The position numbers were made by a program, and so were the translations under genes. DNA of 53,429 nt. Source: a bacterium (GTDB taxonomy: Bacteria; Margulisbacteria; Marinamargulisbacteria; JAHFDA01). Each line of letters begins with the position of its first letter. The stretch's first letter is position 1. Location: positions 1-53,429 of the forward strand of contig JAHFDA010000014.1 of the NCBI GenBank assembly GCA_023249225.1, in the 5' to 3' direction. Of this stretch, positions 33,369 to 41,923 are shown piece by piece. The notes beneath the pieces were generated by a model. That model was not told the DNA's origin and made no database searches. It saw nothing but the letters and a program-made list of their open reading frames with translations.

Positions 33369-34376
33369 TTACGGCAAGGTCTCGATGTATTCTTGTCCAA
33401 GGCCTAGATAGTTTAGCGGGTCGAGCAAAAAACCTGTGTCCCATAGCTGGCCCAGAGCATAAGACTCTTGTGAAAGTAGCGCGTTTAGGTGAGCCTGGTT
33501 TTCTGAAGCATCCTTTTGGAGCAGGCCCATGATATTTTCGTGAGCGCTGCCCATCAGGACTAAAAATGCCGGTTCGGCTTGGGTCTTTACGCGCAGGGTA
33601 GCCGCCAGTTGGCTTAATTTGGCAGCCATGATGGCATTACGCAAATGTATGTCCATAGTCCACTGCGCAGTGGCTCGAAATTCCTGCCGCCACATGGGTT
33701 CGTTTTTATTAGCCATGTATAAACCCAGTGATCCAGATAATCCCAACATCCATAGCAATGCCCGACGGCGTTCTACACGAGTGGCTTGAGCAGTGACTAA
33801 CGCGCTCATGCCAAGCATTCCAGCACCCAGCAATTCGGTTTTGCCGCGCGAGACCACAGCGCCTCCGCGGATCAGCGCTGATTTTTTTGCGTCATTCAGC
33901 GCATCAAATGTCACTCCCACAGATTGTGAAGAAAGGCTTTCGGGCAAGGCAGGGTCGGCAAAAAATAGTGGCACCGATTGTTCCCTGACCAGCTTTTGAC
34001 TTTGCCGATCTAGTAAAGGGTACCTGGGTAAGCGTTCTGCTGAAAACTGCTTGAGTAGGCGCCAAAATGATTGCTGTGCATTGCTACCAAGATCTTCGGG
34101 ACGGTAGCTTACTGCATATTCCAATACCAAAATTAAATTTGGATGCGCACGCAGAACTGTTTCTAATATTTCAACCGGCATCTCACCCCAGTGATCCACG
34201 TGGTCATCAAACCAGCCATAAACGATGCCATTGGAAGTGCTTAGGGGACCCTGCAAACCCCGTGCGGCACTTTGACCTGCGTGACTTGACGCTGTGGCCA
34301 GCGCCAGGATGCCCAAGCTGTCTAAAAAGAACGTACGACGACTGGATGCCGCAACCGAACGAACTTGAATCCCCAT
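33369..34376 (-). CDS. Tat-exported protein, TraB/ChaN-like
   Basis: A 335-residue protein. Its N-terminus has a twin-arginine signal: SRRTFFL followed by the hydrophobic LGILALATA. The mature part has GIVYGWFDDHVDHWGE, a central helix pair, two hydrophobic segments (LLGAGMLGMSALV, LLWMLGLSGSLGLYM) and RNAIMAAKLSQLA with LVLMGSAHENIMGLL; the last two resemble the ends of TraB/PrgY or ChaN-type folds, where R-N and G-x-x-H are conserved. Metal or haem-binding is possible. AATTATT GCG AATAATT, a perfect palindrome, lies 16 nt before the ATG. Function not assigned. Confidence 0.6.
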   Translation of the reverse strand: MGIQVRSVAASSRRTFFLDSLGILALATASSHAGQSAARGLQGPLSTSNGIVYGWFDDHVDHWGEMPVEILETVLRAHPNLILVLEYAVSYRPEDLGSNAQQSFWRLLKQFSAERLPRYPLLDRQSQKLVREQSVPLFFADPALPESLSSQSVGVTFDALNDAKKSALIRGGAVVSRGKTELLGAGMLGMSALVTAQATRVERRRALLWMLGLSGSLGLYMANKNEPMWRQEFRATAQWTMDIHLRNAIMAAKLSQLAATLRVKTQAEPAFLVLMGSAHENIMGLLQKDASENQAHLNALLSQESYALGQLWDTGFLLDPLNYLGLGQEYIETLP

Positions 34377-34391
34377 AATATCTATCGTTAA

Positions 34392-34408
34392 TTATTGCGA
34401 ATAATTTC
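34392..34408. promoter_or_regulatory. palindrome upstream of the Tat protein gene
   Basis: AATTATT (34392-34398) and AATAATT (34402-34408) flank GCG. Sited 16 nt before the start at 34376, it could be an operator. Confidence 0.35.
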
Positions 34409-34443
34409 AATACAACAAATTGTCGCAACAAAGAGCCTAAAAA

Positions 34444-35061
34444 CTAGGGTTTGTTTTCTGAATTTTCTGGAGTGTGATCCATCGCATCAGCTGCCTTTGA
34501 AAATGCGGAATCTTCTCCCGAGATTGGGTTCCCGACCCAGGAACCCACCAGATCGTTATAAATAATAGTTCCAGCCTTATATAAATCCTCTGCAGAAGTG
34601 GTCACCTCATCCACAGTTTCAGAAACTCTCTCACCCCAGGACTTATTCGCTTCGGCAGTTGCTTTAGCCTCGGCTTCTCTGGCAGCAGTTTCGGCGGCAC
34701 CGACATTGGCGGCTCTGATGGTACGAGCACCTTCAGTCCGAGAGTCATGTACAGCTAAAAGAGCTGATCGCACTTCGGTGTCTTGCTGATCCATAGGCTT
34801 ATTAAGATATTCTTTGACGGCGCTTTGAACACCGGGTGCATCCAGGTCACTCTTAATGGGCAGACCTAATTCCTGCCTGATATATCCAGCGCTGACCTTA
34901 CCCCCGCTAAACACGGCATCAAAAGTACCGCTGTTAATCTTTCCTCCATTGCCAGGCGACATGGCGTTGATCACCGATGAAGCCACCTGTTCGTTCTTTG
35001 ACGCCGTTGGCAGACTCCGCAACGGCACCGCACCTTGAGAAACTCCAGAAATCTCGCCCAT
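34444..35061 (-). CDS. alanine-rich hypothetical protein
   Basis: A 205-residue soluble protein, rich in Ala, Ser, Glu and Lys. No signal peptide. Its middle (NVGAAETAAREAEAKATAEA) should be a long helix, possibly coiled coil; the flanks are disordered-looking. AAGGAG about 6 nt before the ATG is one of the best ribosome sites in the window, so strong expression is likely. Gene stands between the Tat protein gene and gatA, each separated by 70-90 nt. Type III-like effector or structural protein is only a possibility. Confidence 0.65.
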   Translation of the reverse strand: MGEISGVSQGAVPLRSLPTASKNEQVASSVINAMSPGNGGKINSGTFDAVFSGGKVSAGYIRQELGLPIKSDLDAPGVQSAVKEYLNKPMDQQDTEVRSALLAVHDSRTEGARTIRAANVGAAETAAREAEAKATAEANKSWGERVSETVDEVTTSAEDLYKAGTIIYNDLVGSWVGNPISGEDSAFSKAADAMDHTPENSENKP

Positions 35062-35151
35062 AAAAACTCCTTTTACTAAAGTCTTTATGGAGTTTCATTC
35101 CCCCCAAAAGGTTCACATAAACATTTTTATCGAGCTGGTAAATTTTATGAA

Positions 35152-36624
35152 CTACTCTTCAGAAGCTGATACCGAAGGCACGTCTGGCTCCTTTTTATGG
35201 TATTCCGTGGCCTGTTCAAAAGCATAAGCAATCTTTAACAACGCGGCCTCCTCAAAGGCCTTTCCGGTAATCTGTAATCCAATCGGCAGGCCCGCCGAAA
35301 ACCCGCACGGAATGCTGATAGACGGCAGGCCAGCCATATTAACCGGGATGGTCATGATGTCCGAAAGATACATGGCAATCGGGTCGCTGCTTTTTTCGCC
35401 AATTTCAAAAGCAACCGTTGGAGCCGTAGGAGTAATGATGGCGTCAAAACGCTTAAAGGCCTCGTTATATTCACGCGTAATCAAAGTGCGCACCTGCTGG
35501 GCCTTTAGGTAATAGGCATCGTAGTAACCGGCGCTAAGTACAAAGACCCCCGTCAAAATACGGCGCTTAACTTCTTGGCCAAAACCCTTGCTGCGACTGT
35601 TGCAGATCATGGCTTTTAAAGTGTCGGCTGGCACGCGCAAGCCATAACGTACGCCATCGTAACGCTCGAGATTCGACGAAGCCTCGGCCGGAGCAATGAC
35701 GTAATAGGTTGAAAGTGCGTAATCGAACGATTTCATGGAGATAAATTCACAACTGGCTCCCAGAGCCTGATAAGTTTTCAAGGCTTCGTCAAAAGATTTT
35801 CGTACGGATTCCTCTACGCCCGGATTTTCGTAGAGCTCCTTGGGCACCGCCAGCTTGCAGCCACGGATGTCCTTATTTAGTCCTGCCGTGTAATCGGGCA
35901 CAGGCAGTGTGGAACAGGTAGAGTCTTTAGGATCATGACCAGCAATGACCCCCAGCACAATGGCGGCATCTTTAACGCTGCGCGTCAGCGGGCCAATTTG
36001 ATCAAGCGAACTGCCAAAAGCCACCAGGCCATATCGGCTAACACGGCCATACGTGGGCTTAAGACCTACGATGCCACAAAAACTGGCCGGTTGGCGGATG
36101 GAGCCCCCTGTGTCAGATCCCAAGGCAAACACAGCCTCTCCCGCCGCCACAGCCGCTGCCGAGCCGCCACTGGAGCCTCCGGGCACCCGTTCTAAATTCC
36201 ACGGATTGCGGGTGTTAAAAAAAGCGCTGTTTTCGGTAGAACTACCCATGGCAAATTCATCCATATTGGTTTTGCCCACAATAATGGCTCCGGCCGCTTC
36301 TAGCTTTTCAACCACGGTGGCGTTGTAGGGTGGCCGGTAGTTTTTAAGGATTTCTGACGAACAGGTCGTGGGCATTCCCTTGACGCAGATATTGTCTTTG
36401 ATGGCGATGGGAATGCCCGCCAGCGATCCAAGCGGCTCGCCTTTTTTACGCAGGTGATCCATGTGCTTGGCTTTGGGATAGGCCTCGCTAAAATGAGTGT
36501 TCACAAAGGCCCTTACCTTGCCTTCAATGTTATCGACCCGCGAGCGCATGGCACTTAAAAGCGCCTCGGCACTGGTATCGCCGCTTTGCAGGGCTTCTGA
36601 AAGGATTTCAAGCGGCAGGGTCAT
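35152..36624 (-). CDS. gatA: glutamyl-tRNA(Gln) amidotransferase subunit A
   Basis: A 490-residue amidase that frees ammonia from glutamine for converting Glu-tRNA(Gln) to Gln-tRNA(Gln). The Ser-cisSer-Lys triad is visible: Lys in [10 protein letters not shown], cis-Ser in [12 protein letters not shown] and the nucleophile region [23 protein letters not shown] and [13 protein letters not shown] are also typical. Its start overlaps the gatC stop by 4 nt. gatB is not in the window. Confidence 0.96.
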   Translation of the reverse strand: MTLPLEILSEALQSGDTSAEALLSAMRSRVDNIEGKVRAFVNTHFSEAYPKAKHMDHLRKKGEPLGSLAGIPIAIKDNICVKGMPTTCSSEILKNYRPPYNATVVEKLEAAGAIIVGKTNMDEFAMGSSTENSAFFNTRNPWNLERVPGGSSGGSAAAVAAGEAVFALGSDTGGSIRQPASFCGIVGLKPTYGRVSRYGLVAFGSSLDQIGPLTRSVKDAAIVLGVIAGHDPKDSTCSTLPVPDYTAGLNKDIRGCKLAVPKELYENPGVEESVRKSFDEALKTYQALGASCEFISMKSFDYALSTYYVIAPAEASSNLERYDGVRYGLRVPADTLKAMICNSRSKGFGQEVKRRILTGVFVLSAGYYDAYYLKAQQVRTLITREYNEAFKRFDAIITPTAPTVAFEIGEKSSDPIAMYLSDIMTIPVNMAGLPSISIPCGFSAGLPIGLQITGKAFEEAALLKIAYAFEQATEYHKKEPDVPSVSASEE

Positions 36625-36908
36625 TTGTCCGCAAGAATTTTAGGCACGCGAAAGGCGTTGTTTTCAGCCAGCGGGGCGTTATCCATAATACCCGACAGGT
36701 TTTCAAACGGTACCAATATATCCGGACGCAATGGGGTGCCATGCGACTCCATCGTAAAGGTGGGTACAATGCCGTGCGTATCGACCTCGCTTAAATTTTC
36801 GACGTGTTTTAAGATCCGCCCAACCTGGTCCTGTAGCTTTTGCTTTTCGTTTTCATCTAATTTTAAATGCGCCAGACTTTGCAGGTGGTCAAAATCAAAT
36901 TCAACCAT
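36621..36908 (-). CDS. gatC: glutamyl-tRNA(Gln) amidotransferase subunit C
   Basis: A 95-residue stabilising subunit that holds GatA and GatB together. Family pattern: [30 protein letters not shown] and [14 protein letters not shown] at 36908 gives the usual N-terminus; GTG at 36917 is an alternative. Overlaps gatA by 4 nt and starts 12 nt after the exported protein gene. Confidence 0.93.
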   Translation of the reverse strand: MVEFDFDHLQSLAHLKLDENEKQKLQDQVGRILKHVENLSEVDTHGIVPTFTMESHGTPLRPDILVPFENLSGIMDNAPLAENNAFRVPKILADK

Positions 36909-36920
36909 ACAGGGCACATT

Positions 36921-37796
36921 TTACGGCAAGTAAAGCCGCCCGTATACTTCGGAACCGTCTAAAAGTTCAAAACGCAGGTCAAAACCCCTGGACATATTTT
37001 TTGCCGGTCCCGACGGCAGGTCAAACGTAAAAACGCCGTCCCCGGCCATGCGGTCGCCGTAAGTGCCATCGTCAAAAATCTCGAACACGGTGCTGACGCC
37101 TAGCGGGCTTAAGTTAAGCTCTAGTTCCATGGGTTTTTCGTCGGGTCTGCCCAACCAACGAAGTTCCACCACTGCATCCGACCCACGGTGGACAAGAAAG
37201 CACTTAAAGTAGACATCCAGTGTTGGCGGGGCAGGCGTAAGGATGTATCGCGCCACGTTGCGTGGCGGGTCTAACGTGAGCAGCTCTTGTAGCAGGCCGA
37301 CAAATTCCAGTGCCTCATAATAAGTGACCGGTGCGCTTAAATTGAAAGAAACTTCATCGGCCCATAGTTGCGGATTAAGGCCACTGCGAAAAAACCAGTC
37401 AACTGCTATTGCGTCCGGATGTTTTTCGGAAATATTCGCAAAACGTTTTTTGGATGTGCGTTGAAATAAGTGGTTCGGATAAACCGTTAAAGTGTTTTGC
37501 ATCAGCTCTTGCCGACTGATCGGACTTCTGTCTGCACTGGGTTCAAACAAGGCATAAAGCAAATCATGATTCTGGGTGCCCGACGAAGCCTGTACACGAT
37601 CCGCAAGCAGCATCAAAAAATGTTGGCGGGGCATCGGCTCTGCCTCCTGATAAAAAGCATTGAACCATTTGAGTTTAAGTGCGTCGCTGACCGGAATTTC
37701 CTGGGCTCCTTGCACCGGGGCGATGCAGCACACACCCATGAACAACACAGCCAAAAAACAGGCTTTAGCCACGGTGCCTTTTTTCGAGTTCAGCAT
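36921..37796 (-). CDS. exported protein with C-terminal beta domain
   Basis: A 291-residue protein with signal peptide (VAKACFLAVLFMGVCCIAP, cleavage probably after VQGA). The C-terminal 90 residues form a beta domain with DDGTYGDRMAGDGVFTFD, a D-G rich loop common in extracellular beta-sandwich proteins and possibly calcium binding. The middle is helical (ISRQELMQNTL). ATG at 37796 begins the signal peptide and overlaps hisE by 32 nt. It sits between hisE and gatC. Function unknown. Confidence 0.7.
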   Translation of the reverse strand: MLNSKKGTVAKACFLAVLFMGVCCIAPVQGAQEIPVSDALKLKWFNAFYQEAEPMPRQHFLMLLADRVQASSGTQNHDLLYALFEPSADRSPISRQELMQNTLTVYPNHLFQRTSKKRFANISEKHPDAIAVDWFFRSGLNPQLWADEVSFNLSAPVTYYEALEFVGLLQELLTLDPPRNVARYILTPAPPTLDVYFKCFLVHRGSDAVVELRWLGRPDEKPMELELNLSPLGVSTVFEIFDDGTYGDRMAGDGVFTFDLPSGPAKNMSRGFDLRFELLDGSEVYGRLYLP

Positions 37797-38046
37797 TGAC
37801 TTGTTCAAGGCGCAGACCACGTGCCTCCATAAGCACCAGTAAATGAAAATGCAGATCGGCAAGTTCCTCTACCATACGCTGGGCATCGGCGTTTTTGGCG
37901 GCAATAATGACCTCGCTGCTTTCTTCGCCCAGTTTCTTTAAAATTTTGTCGATCCCCTCGCGATGCAAATAAGAGGTGTAACTGTCTTCTTTGGGGTTGT
38001 TCCGGCGGTCTTGGATAATCTGGTAGATTTTTTCGAGCATCTGCAT
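37765..38046 (-). CDS. hisE: phosphoribosyl-ATP pyrophosphatase
   Basis: A 93-residue all-helical enzyme of histidine synthesis that hydrolyses PR-ATP to PR-AMP. Motifs: SYTSYLHREGIDKI, KLGEESSEVIIAAKN (metal-binding glutamates) and VEELADLHFHLLVLM. ATG at 38046 is preceded by TATAAT with only 6 nt between (38053-38058), so its mRNA may be leaderless. Separate from hisI at 25460. It starts the hisE > exported > gatC > gatA set. Confidence 0.93.
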   Translation of the reverse strand: MQMLEKIYQIIQDRRNNPKEDSYTSYLHREGIDKILKKLGEESSEVIIAAKNADAQRMVEELADLHFHLLVLMEARGLRLEQVNAELEKRHRG

Positions 38047-38052
38047 GGGCGC

Positions 38053-38058
38053 ATTATA
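38053..38058 (-). promoter_or_regulatory. -10 box of hisE
   Basis: A perfect TATAAT on the minus strand, 6 nt (38047-38052) before the hisE ATG. No -35 match is convincing. Confidence 0.6.
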
Positions 38059-38129
38059 GCCCTAAGCCTACGGGCAGAACAGTTACGGCATTTCCTTGGC
38101 GCACCTCTTAGCGGTAGAATTTGTTACAG

Positions 38130-39125
38130 ATGGCGATTCAAAAATCCAAAGCGATCATTGTCACTGGCGGAGCGGGGTTTATTGGCAGCGCCATGGTGTG
38201 GAAACTTAATCAGATCGGCTTTGACCGCATCATCGTCGTGGATGCGCTGGAACAGTCGGACAAATGGAAGAACCTGCGCCAACTGCGCTTTGATGATTTC
38301 ATTCACAAGGATAAGTTGTGGGAAAAACTGGATCAACGCGGCTTTGCAGCCTCGGTTCAGGCCGTGATTCACATGGGGGCCTGCTCCGCAACCACAGAAC
38401 GGAACGCAGATTATTTATATGAAAATAACTTTCGCTACAGTCAGCGCCTGGGGCAGTGGAGCCTGACACAGCGCAAACGGTTTATTTATGCCAGTTCGGG
38501 AGCTACTTACGGCAATGGCAGCCAGGGTTTTTCGGACAACGACAAAATCTCTCCCACCCTTTTACCTCTCAACATGTATGGGTATTCCAAACAACTTTTT
38601 GATCTGTGGGTACTGCGCCAAAACCTGCAAAAAAAGATGGCCGGCATCAAGTTTTTTAACGTCTATGGTCCCAACGAATACCACAAGGAAGACATGATGA
38701 GCGTGGTATGCAAGGCTTATGACCAGATCAAACGCACAGGCACGCTCAAACTTTTTAAGTCCTATAAGACCGAGTATGTCGACGGCGATCAAAAACGCGA
38801 CTTTGTATACGTCAAAGACACGGTGGCGGTCATGGCCTGGCTACTTGAGCATCCCAAAGTCAATGGTATTTTCAACCTGGGAACCGGTAAGGCCCGAACC
38901 TGGAACGACCTGGCCAGGGCAACTTTTAGCGCCCTGGATCAGCCACTGAACATTCAGTACATCCCCATGCCCGAAGATATCCGTGACCGCTACCAGTACT
39001 TTACCCAGGCCGAGACAGACAAGTTGCGGCGGGCGGGGTACAAAGCGGCGTTTACGTCGTTAGAAGACGGCGTGCGTGATTATGTTAAAAACTATTTGTC
39101 CAAAGAAGACAACCCGTACCTGTAG
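38130..39125 (+). CDS. hldD: ADP-L-glycero-D-manno-heptose 6-epimerase
   Basis: A 331-residue short-chain NAD(P)-dependent epimerase that makes the heptose of LPS core. Signs: nucleotide-binding GGAGFIGSAMV, HMGACSATTE, the catalytic YGYSK, NVYGPNEYHK and RDFVYVKDTVAV, close to HldD/RfaD. ATG at 38130 was chosen over TTG at 38121; TAGAAT lies 9 nt upstream. Divergent from hisE. Other LPS genes are at 5.5-8.8 kb. Confidence 0.9.
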   Translation: MAIQKSKAIIVTGGAGFIGSAMVWKLNQIGFDRIIVVDALEQSDKWKNLRQLRFDDFIHKDKLWEKLDQRGFAASVQAVIHMGACSATTERNADYLYENNFRYSQRLGQWSLTQRKRFIYASSGATYGNGSQGFSDNDKISPTLLPLNMYGYSKQLFDLWVLRQNLQKKMAGIKFFNVYGPNEYHKEDMMSVVCKAYDQIKRTGTLKLFKSYKTEYVDGDQKRDFVYVKDTVAVMAWLLEHPKVNGIFNLGTGKARTWNDLARATFSALDQPLNIQYIPMPEDIRDRYQYFTQAETDKLRRAGYKAAFTSLEDGVRDYVKNYLSKEDNPYL

Positions 39126-39153
39126 CAGTACCATAAGGATAGGACGCTGGTTT

Positions 39154-39435
39154 ATGTCAGAGTTTTCACCAGAATTTTCTTCTCAAATCCCCATCACGCC
39201 CATCAGCGCCTTTAAGCACCGCGAAGGCGGTAGCTGGAGTGGTTCGTCCGTAATCAAATGTGAAGAATGTCCTGCCGGAAAAGTATGCAAGCGCATCAGC
39301 AACTTTCGTGAAAGTTGCCCAGATGGCAAAAACGAAAAAATGAATAAAAATGGCTGGGATCGTCCGGAAAAATGTCTGGCCGGGGTGATTTTACTACTCG
39401 ATCGATTTTTAGAGCGAACCGAAGCGGCGATTTAG
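39154..39435 (+). CDS. small cysteine-rich protein
   Basis: A 93-residue protein with five cysteines in a tight block: KCEECPAGKVCKR, then ESCPDGK and EKCLAG. The C-x-x-C-x5-C pattern suggests a zinc ribbon or disulfide-rich module. The end is helical (VILLLDRFLERTEA). ATG at 39154 follows hldD by 28 nt. I do not recognise the family. Confidence 0.6.
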   Translation: MSEFSPEFSSQIPITPISAFKHREGGSWSGSSVIKCEECPAGKVCKRISNFRESCPDGKNEKMNKNGWDRPEKCLAGVILLLDRFLERTEAAI

Positions 39436-39469
39436 AGGCAGGGAATACTGAAAAATCTGAATAGTTACA

Positions 39470-40063
39470 CTAATTGAGCAAGGTCTTAATCAGTTTAAGA
39501 TCCACATCAGCTACAAAATTGAGCACATCATCGGCAGAACGCACATCAGTGCCCACCAAATTAAGCAATGTCTGGCCATCAATAAGCAAATTGACTTCAA
39601 TGGTCTTGCTTGATGCATCGTATTTTTGAATTCCAAGCAAACCTTCTTTTGTCTTAATCGATTTGACGCCATCACTCTGACTCGGTGCCTGTTTGATCAA
39701 TGTTTCGTACTGTTCAATGTCCGGATGATCAGCCAAGAGACTAACGCTCAAGGTTTGATCGGGAGTCTTGCCGTTATACATCAGGTTAAGCATGATGCCA
39801 GACGACTGCAACATAATTTCATCCTCAAACGGACTGGCCGGTGCCAAGGTCCACTGTCCAGAATTTTTAGGGAAGGCTTTTTTTAAGCTGTCGCTTACAA
39901 CAGCAACAACGCGCGCGCTTTCTTCTTTTAAAAAACTAAGCGCCGCCCGGTATTTTTTTTGTTGCAGATAGCTTTCGTACTGCTTTAGATCAGCGGCATA
40001 TACGCCTGATAAACCAATCACCGTCACGATAACAAAGCAAAAAGTTCCGTACCGTTTTACCAT
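39470..40063 (-). CDS. exported hypothetical protein
   Basis: A 197-residue periplasmic protein with signal peptide (KRYGTFCFVIVTVIGLSGVYA). The mature part begins with a helical hairpin (LKQYESYLQQKKYRAALSFL) and continues as an alpha/beta domain (GIMLNLMYNG, LSVSLLADHP, TIEVNLLIDGQTLLNLV). The 40057 and 39470 genes overlap by 7 nt. It ends a sigma-factor operon, which suggests an envelope-stress role. Not recognised. Confidence 0.7.
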   Translation of the reverse strand: MVKRYGTFCFVIVTVIGLSGVYAADLKQYESYLQQKKYRAALSFLKEESARVVAVVSDSLKKAFPKNSGQWTLAPASPFEDEIMLQSSGIMLNLMYNGKTPDQTLSVSLLADHPDIEQYETLIKQAPSQSDGVKSIKTKEGLLGIQKYDASSKTIEVNLLIDGQTLLNLVGTDVRSADDVLNFVADVDLKLIKTLLN

Positions 40064-40716
40064 GGACGGTTATTATCATAATTCATTTCGTCCCCGCCGT
40101 CCTGCTCGTCCGAAGCTGAACCTTCGTCGGGAGGCATGTCATTTTGTGGAGACTGTTGAAGCGGGCGATCCCCCTGCGGCTGGGGACGCTGCTGAAACTG
40201 GCGGTTTTCGCGGCGCTGACCACCCTGTCTAGAATCCTGATCCATGCCTTGTCCACCTCGTCTGCGGGCCATCTGTCGCAACATACGCGGAAACTCGGTC
40301 TGGAATTTAATGTAAAGGGCCTGTTGAGTGGGAGTCAGGATGCCAAATAAGTTGGCTTCAAGATCTTTTTTACGATCAAGATAATTTTCTTCTTGTTGCT
40401 TAAGTTCGCTAAGTGTTGCACCAAGGGATTGAGCATTTTCATTAGGCTGTCGGGTAAACTCGTCTAGTTTTTGCATCAACTTGTGCTTGGTGGCCATAAA
40501 GTCCTGGTTTAAGTTTTCAAGCTGGCTGAATACCGAAAAAAATTGCGGGCTTTGATCCTGGGTCAGCTTAAGCACACTGGTCAGTTTCCACATTTTGAAA
40601 TCCTGAATACGTTGATACTGCGATTCGTCCATGGCGCATATTGCCCTGGAAGGAGCCAGAAGCAAGAACCCACTTGCAAGCGCAAAACAAAACAGCATCC
40701 CTATTTTAGTACGCAT
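40057..40716 (-). CDS. periplasmic LTxxQ (Spy/CpxP-like) protein
   Basis: A 219-residue protein with signal peptide (TKIGMLFCFALASGFLLLAP). It carries two LTxxQ-type motifs, LKLTQDQSP and LTPTQQAL, in helical surroundings, as in Spy/CpxP/ZraP periplasmic chaperone-sensors. The C-terminal 70 residues are Gln/Arg/Pro/Asp-rich and disordered (RRRGGQGMDQDSRQGG). ATG at 40716 overlaps the anti-sigma stop by 11 nt. Expected to be part of the same envelope-stress response. Confidence 0.75.
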   Translation of the reverse strand: MRTKIGMLFCFALASGFLLLAPSRAICAMDESQYQRIQDFKMWKLTSVLKLTQDQSPQFFSVFSQLENLNQDFMATKHKLMQKLDEFTRQPNENAQSLGATLSELKQQEENYLDRKKDLEANLFGILTPTQQALYIKFQTEFPRMLRQMARRRGGQGMDQDSRQGGQRRENRQFQQRPQPQGDRPLQQSPQNDMPPDEGSASDEQDGGDEMNYDNNRPW

Positions 40717-41299
40717 CCAGACCACCTCCATTGGAATCAATCACAGTTACATCGTCATCAGAAAGATAACCATAATTTTCTAAATAGGCTGTAATGGCTT
40801 CGTCCGACACATCCTCTAAAGATATCGCCGACGGATACCTGATGACCGGGTTGTCGATTGGCCATTGCCCAGGCAACATTTCAAGCTGATTGGCCAGTTC
40901 TTCCCCAATGGTGAGTGTATTAAAATTTTGCGACACGTGTGGCAAAGGCGTGATCAACAAGGCCGGTAAAAAGAAAATCGCCGTGAGACAGGCCAAGGCC
41001 AGGCTGGGTTGCAGTCGCAAGTTAAATTCCAAAAACCAGGCGCGCAGCACTTTTAAGAATCCTTTGGGCGTACGTTGTTCCCATTTTTCCCAAAAACGGG
41101 CATCCAAACGTTGCCAGCCCAGTTCACTTAAATCAGGAACAGGCATGTTCTGGACGCGATTTAAAAGTTGCACATGCTGCCCCAGCATCTGCTGGCATTC
41201 GGCACACTGATCGCCATGCTGACGCACTTTGGCCGCTTGATCCGGATCAAGTTCGCCCAACGCCTCTAGCAATGTCAGTTCCTCCCATTTACACGGCAC
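40706..41299 (-). CDS. ZAS-type anti-sigma factor
   Basis: A 197-residue single-pass membrane protein. The N-terminal zinc-binding anti-sigma motif is H28-x3-C32-x2-C35 (HGDQCAEC). A membrane helix spans about residues 98-116 (LALACLTAIFFLPALLI), and the C-terminal domain would be periplasmic. GTG at 41299 overlaps the sigma gene end by 11 nt. It should hold the sigma factor inactive until an envelope signal; RseP is encoded elsewhere in the window. Confidence 0.85.
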   Translation of the reverse strand: MPCKWEELTLLEALGELDPDQAAKVRQHGDQCAECQQMLGQHVQLLNRVQNMPVPDLSELGWQRLDARFWEKWEQRTPKGFLKVLRAWFLEFNLRLQPSLALACLTAIFFLPALLITPLPHVSQNFNTLTIGEELANQLEMLPGQWPIDNPVIRYPSAISLEDVSDEAITAYLENYGYLSDDDVTVIDSNGGGLDAY

Positions 41300-41852
41300 G
41301 GTAGTCCTCCAAAAGAATTTTCAATTTGCGGACGGCATGAAAATAATTAGCCTTGGCGCCGCCTACCGAGCAACCCATGGCCTTGGCAACATCGACAAAC
41401 TTTAGATCATCACAGGCTTTGAGTATAAATGTTGCCCTTTGTTTTTCGGGCAGTTGCGTGAGGGCTTCTTGAAGATCCACGTCTAGTGTTGAAGCATCGG
41501 TGTAACCGCCATGCATCCGGTCAAGCGCCTGGTCATTGTCATAGAGCGATTCGCGTTTTTTATACCCCCGGCCCTGATGATTCAGACAGGCGTTAACTGC
41601 AATACGATATAACCACGTATAAAACGAAGAACTGCGGTTAAACTGTTCAATTTTTTCATATACTTTCATAAAAACATCCTGCAACAAATCTTCACTTTCG
41701 ATCCCGTTTTGCACAAAACGAAATATGAGCGCATAAATCCTTTTCTTATACTTATTAAAGATCGCCACAAATGCAGCTTCATCGCCTTTAAGCCATCGGT
41801 CAATCAGAGCAAAATCTTCATCTTGCGCTTGTTTTTCATCCGGCTCTGACAT
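41289..41852 (-). CDS. ECF (RpoE-like) sigma factor
   Basis: A 187-residue ECF sigma factor. Region 2: VAIFNKYKKRIYALIFRFV, DLLQDVFMKVYEKIEQF, FYTWLYRIAVNACL. Region 4: LTQLPEKQRATFILKACDDLKFVDVAKAMGCSVGGAKANYFHAVRKLK, only partly quoted as motif order. The ATG is preceded by GATAAT (5 nt) and TATAAT (11 nt), giving a very short leader. First gene of the sigma/anti-sigma/Spy-like/exported operon. Confidence 0.93.
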   Translation of the reverse strand: MSEPDEKQAQDEDFALIDRWLKGDEAAFVAIFNKYKKRIYALIFRFVQNGIESEDLLQDVFMKVYEKIEQFNRSSSFYTWLYRIAVNACLNHQGRGYKKRESLYDNDQALDRMHGGYTDASTLDVDLQEALTQLPEKQRATFILKACDDLKFVDVAKAMGCSVGGAKANYFHAVRKLKILLEDYRAV

Positions 41853-41857
41853 CAGGC

Positions 41858-41869
41858 ATTATCATTATA
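41858..41869 (-). promoter_or_regulatory. -10 region of the ECF sigma operon
   Basis: On the minus strand TATAAT (41869-41864) is followed directly by GATAAT (41863-41858); the ATG at 41852 is 5 nt after the second. Either gives almost no leader. Confidence 0.5.
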
Positions 41870-41923
41870 TAGTTGGACTATTGAGAGTGACGAAAAGGTT
41901 TAAAGGGTATACATTGGGTCAAA

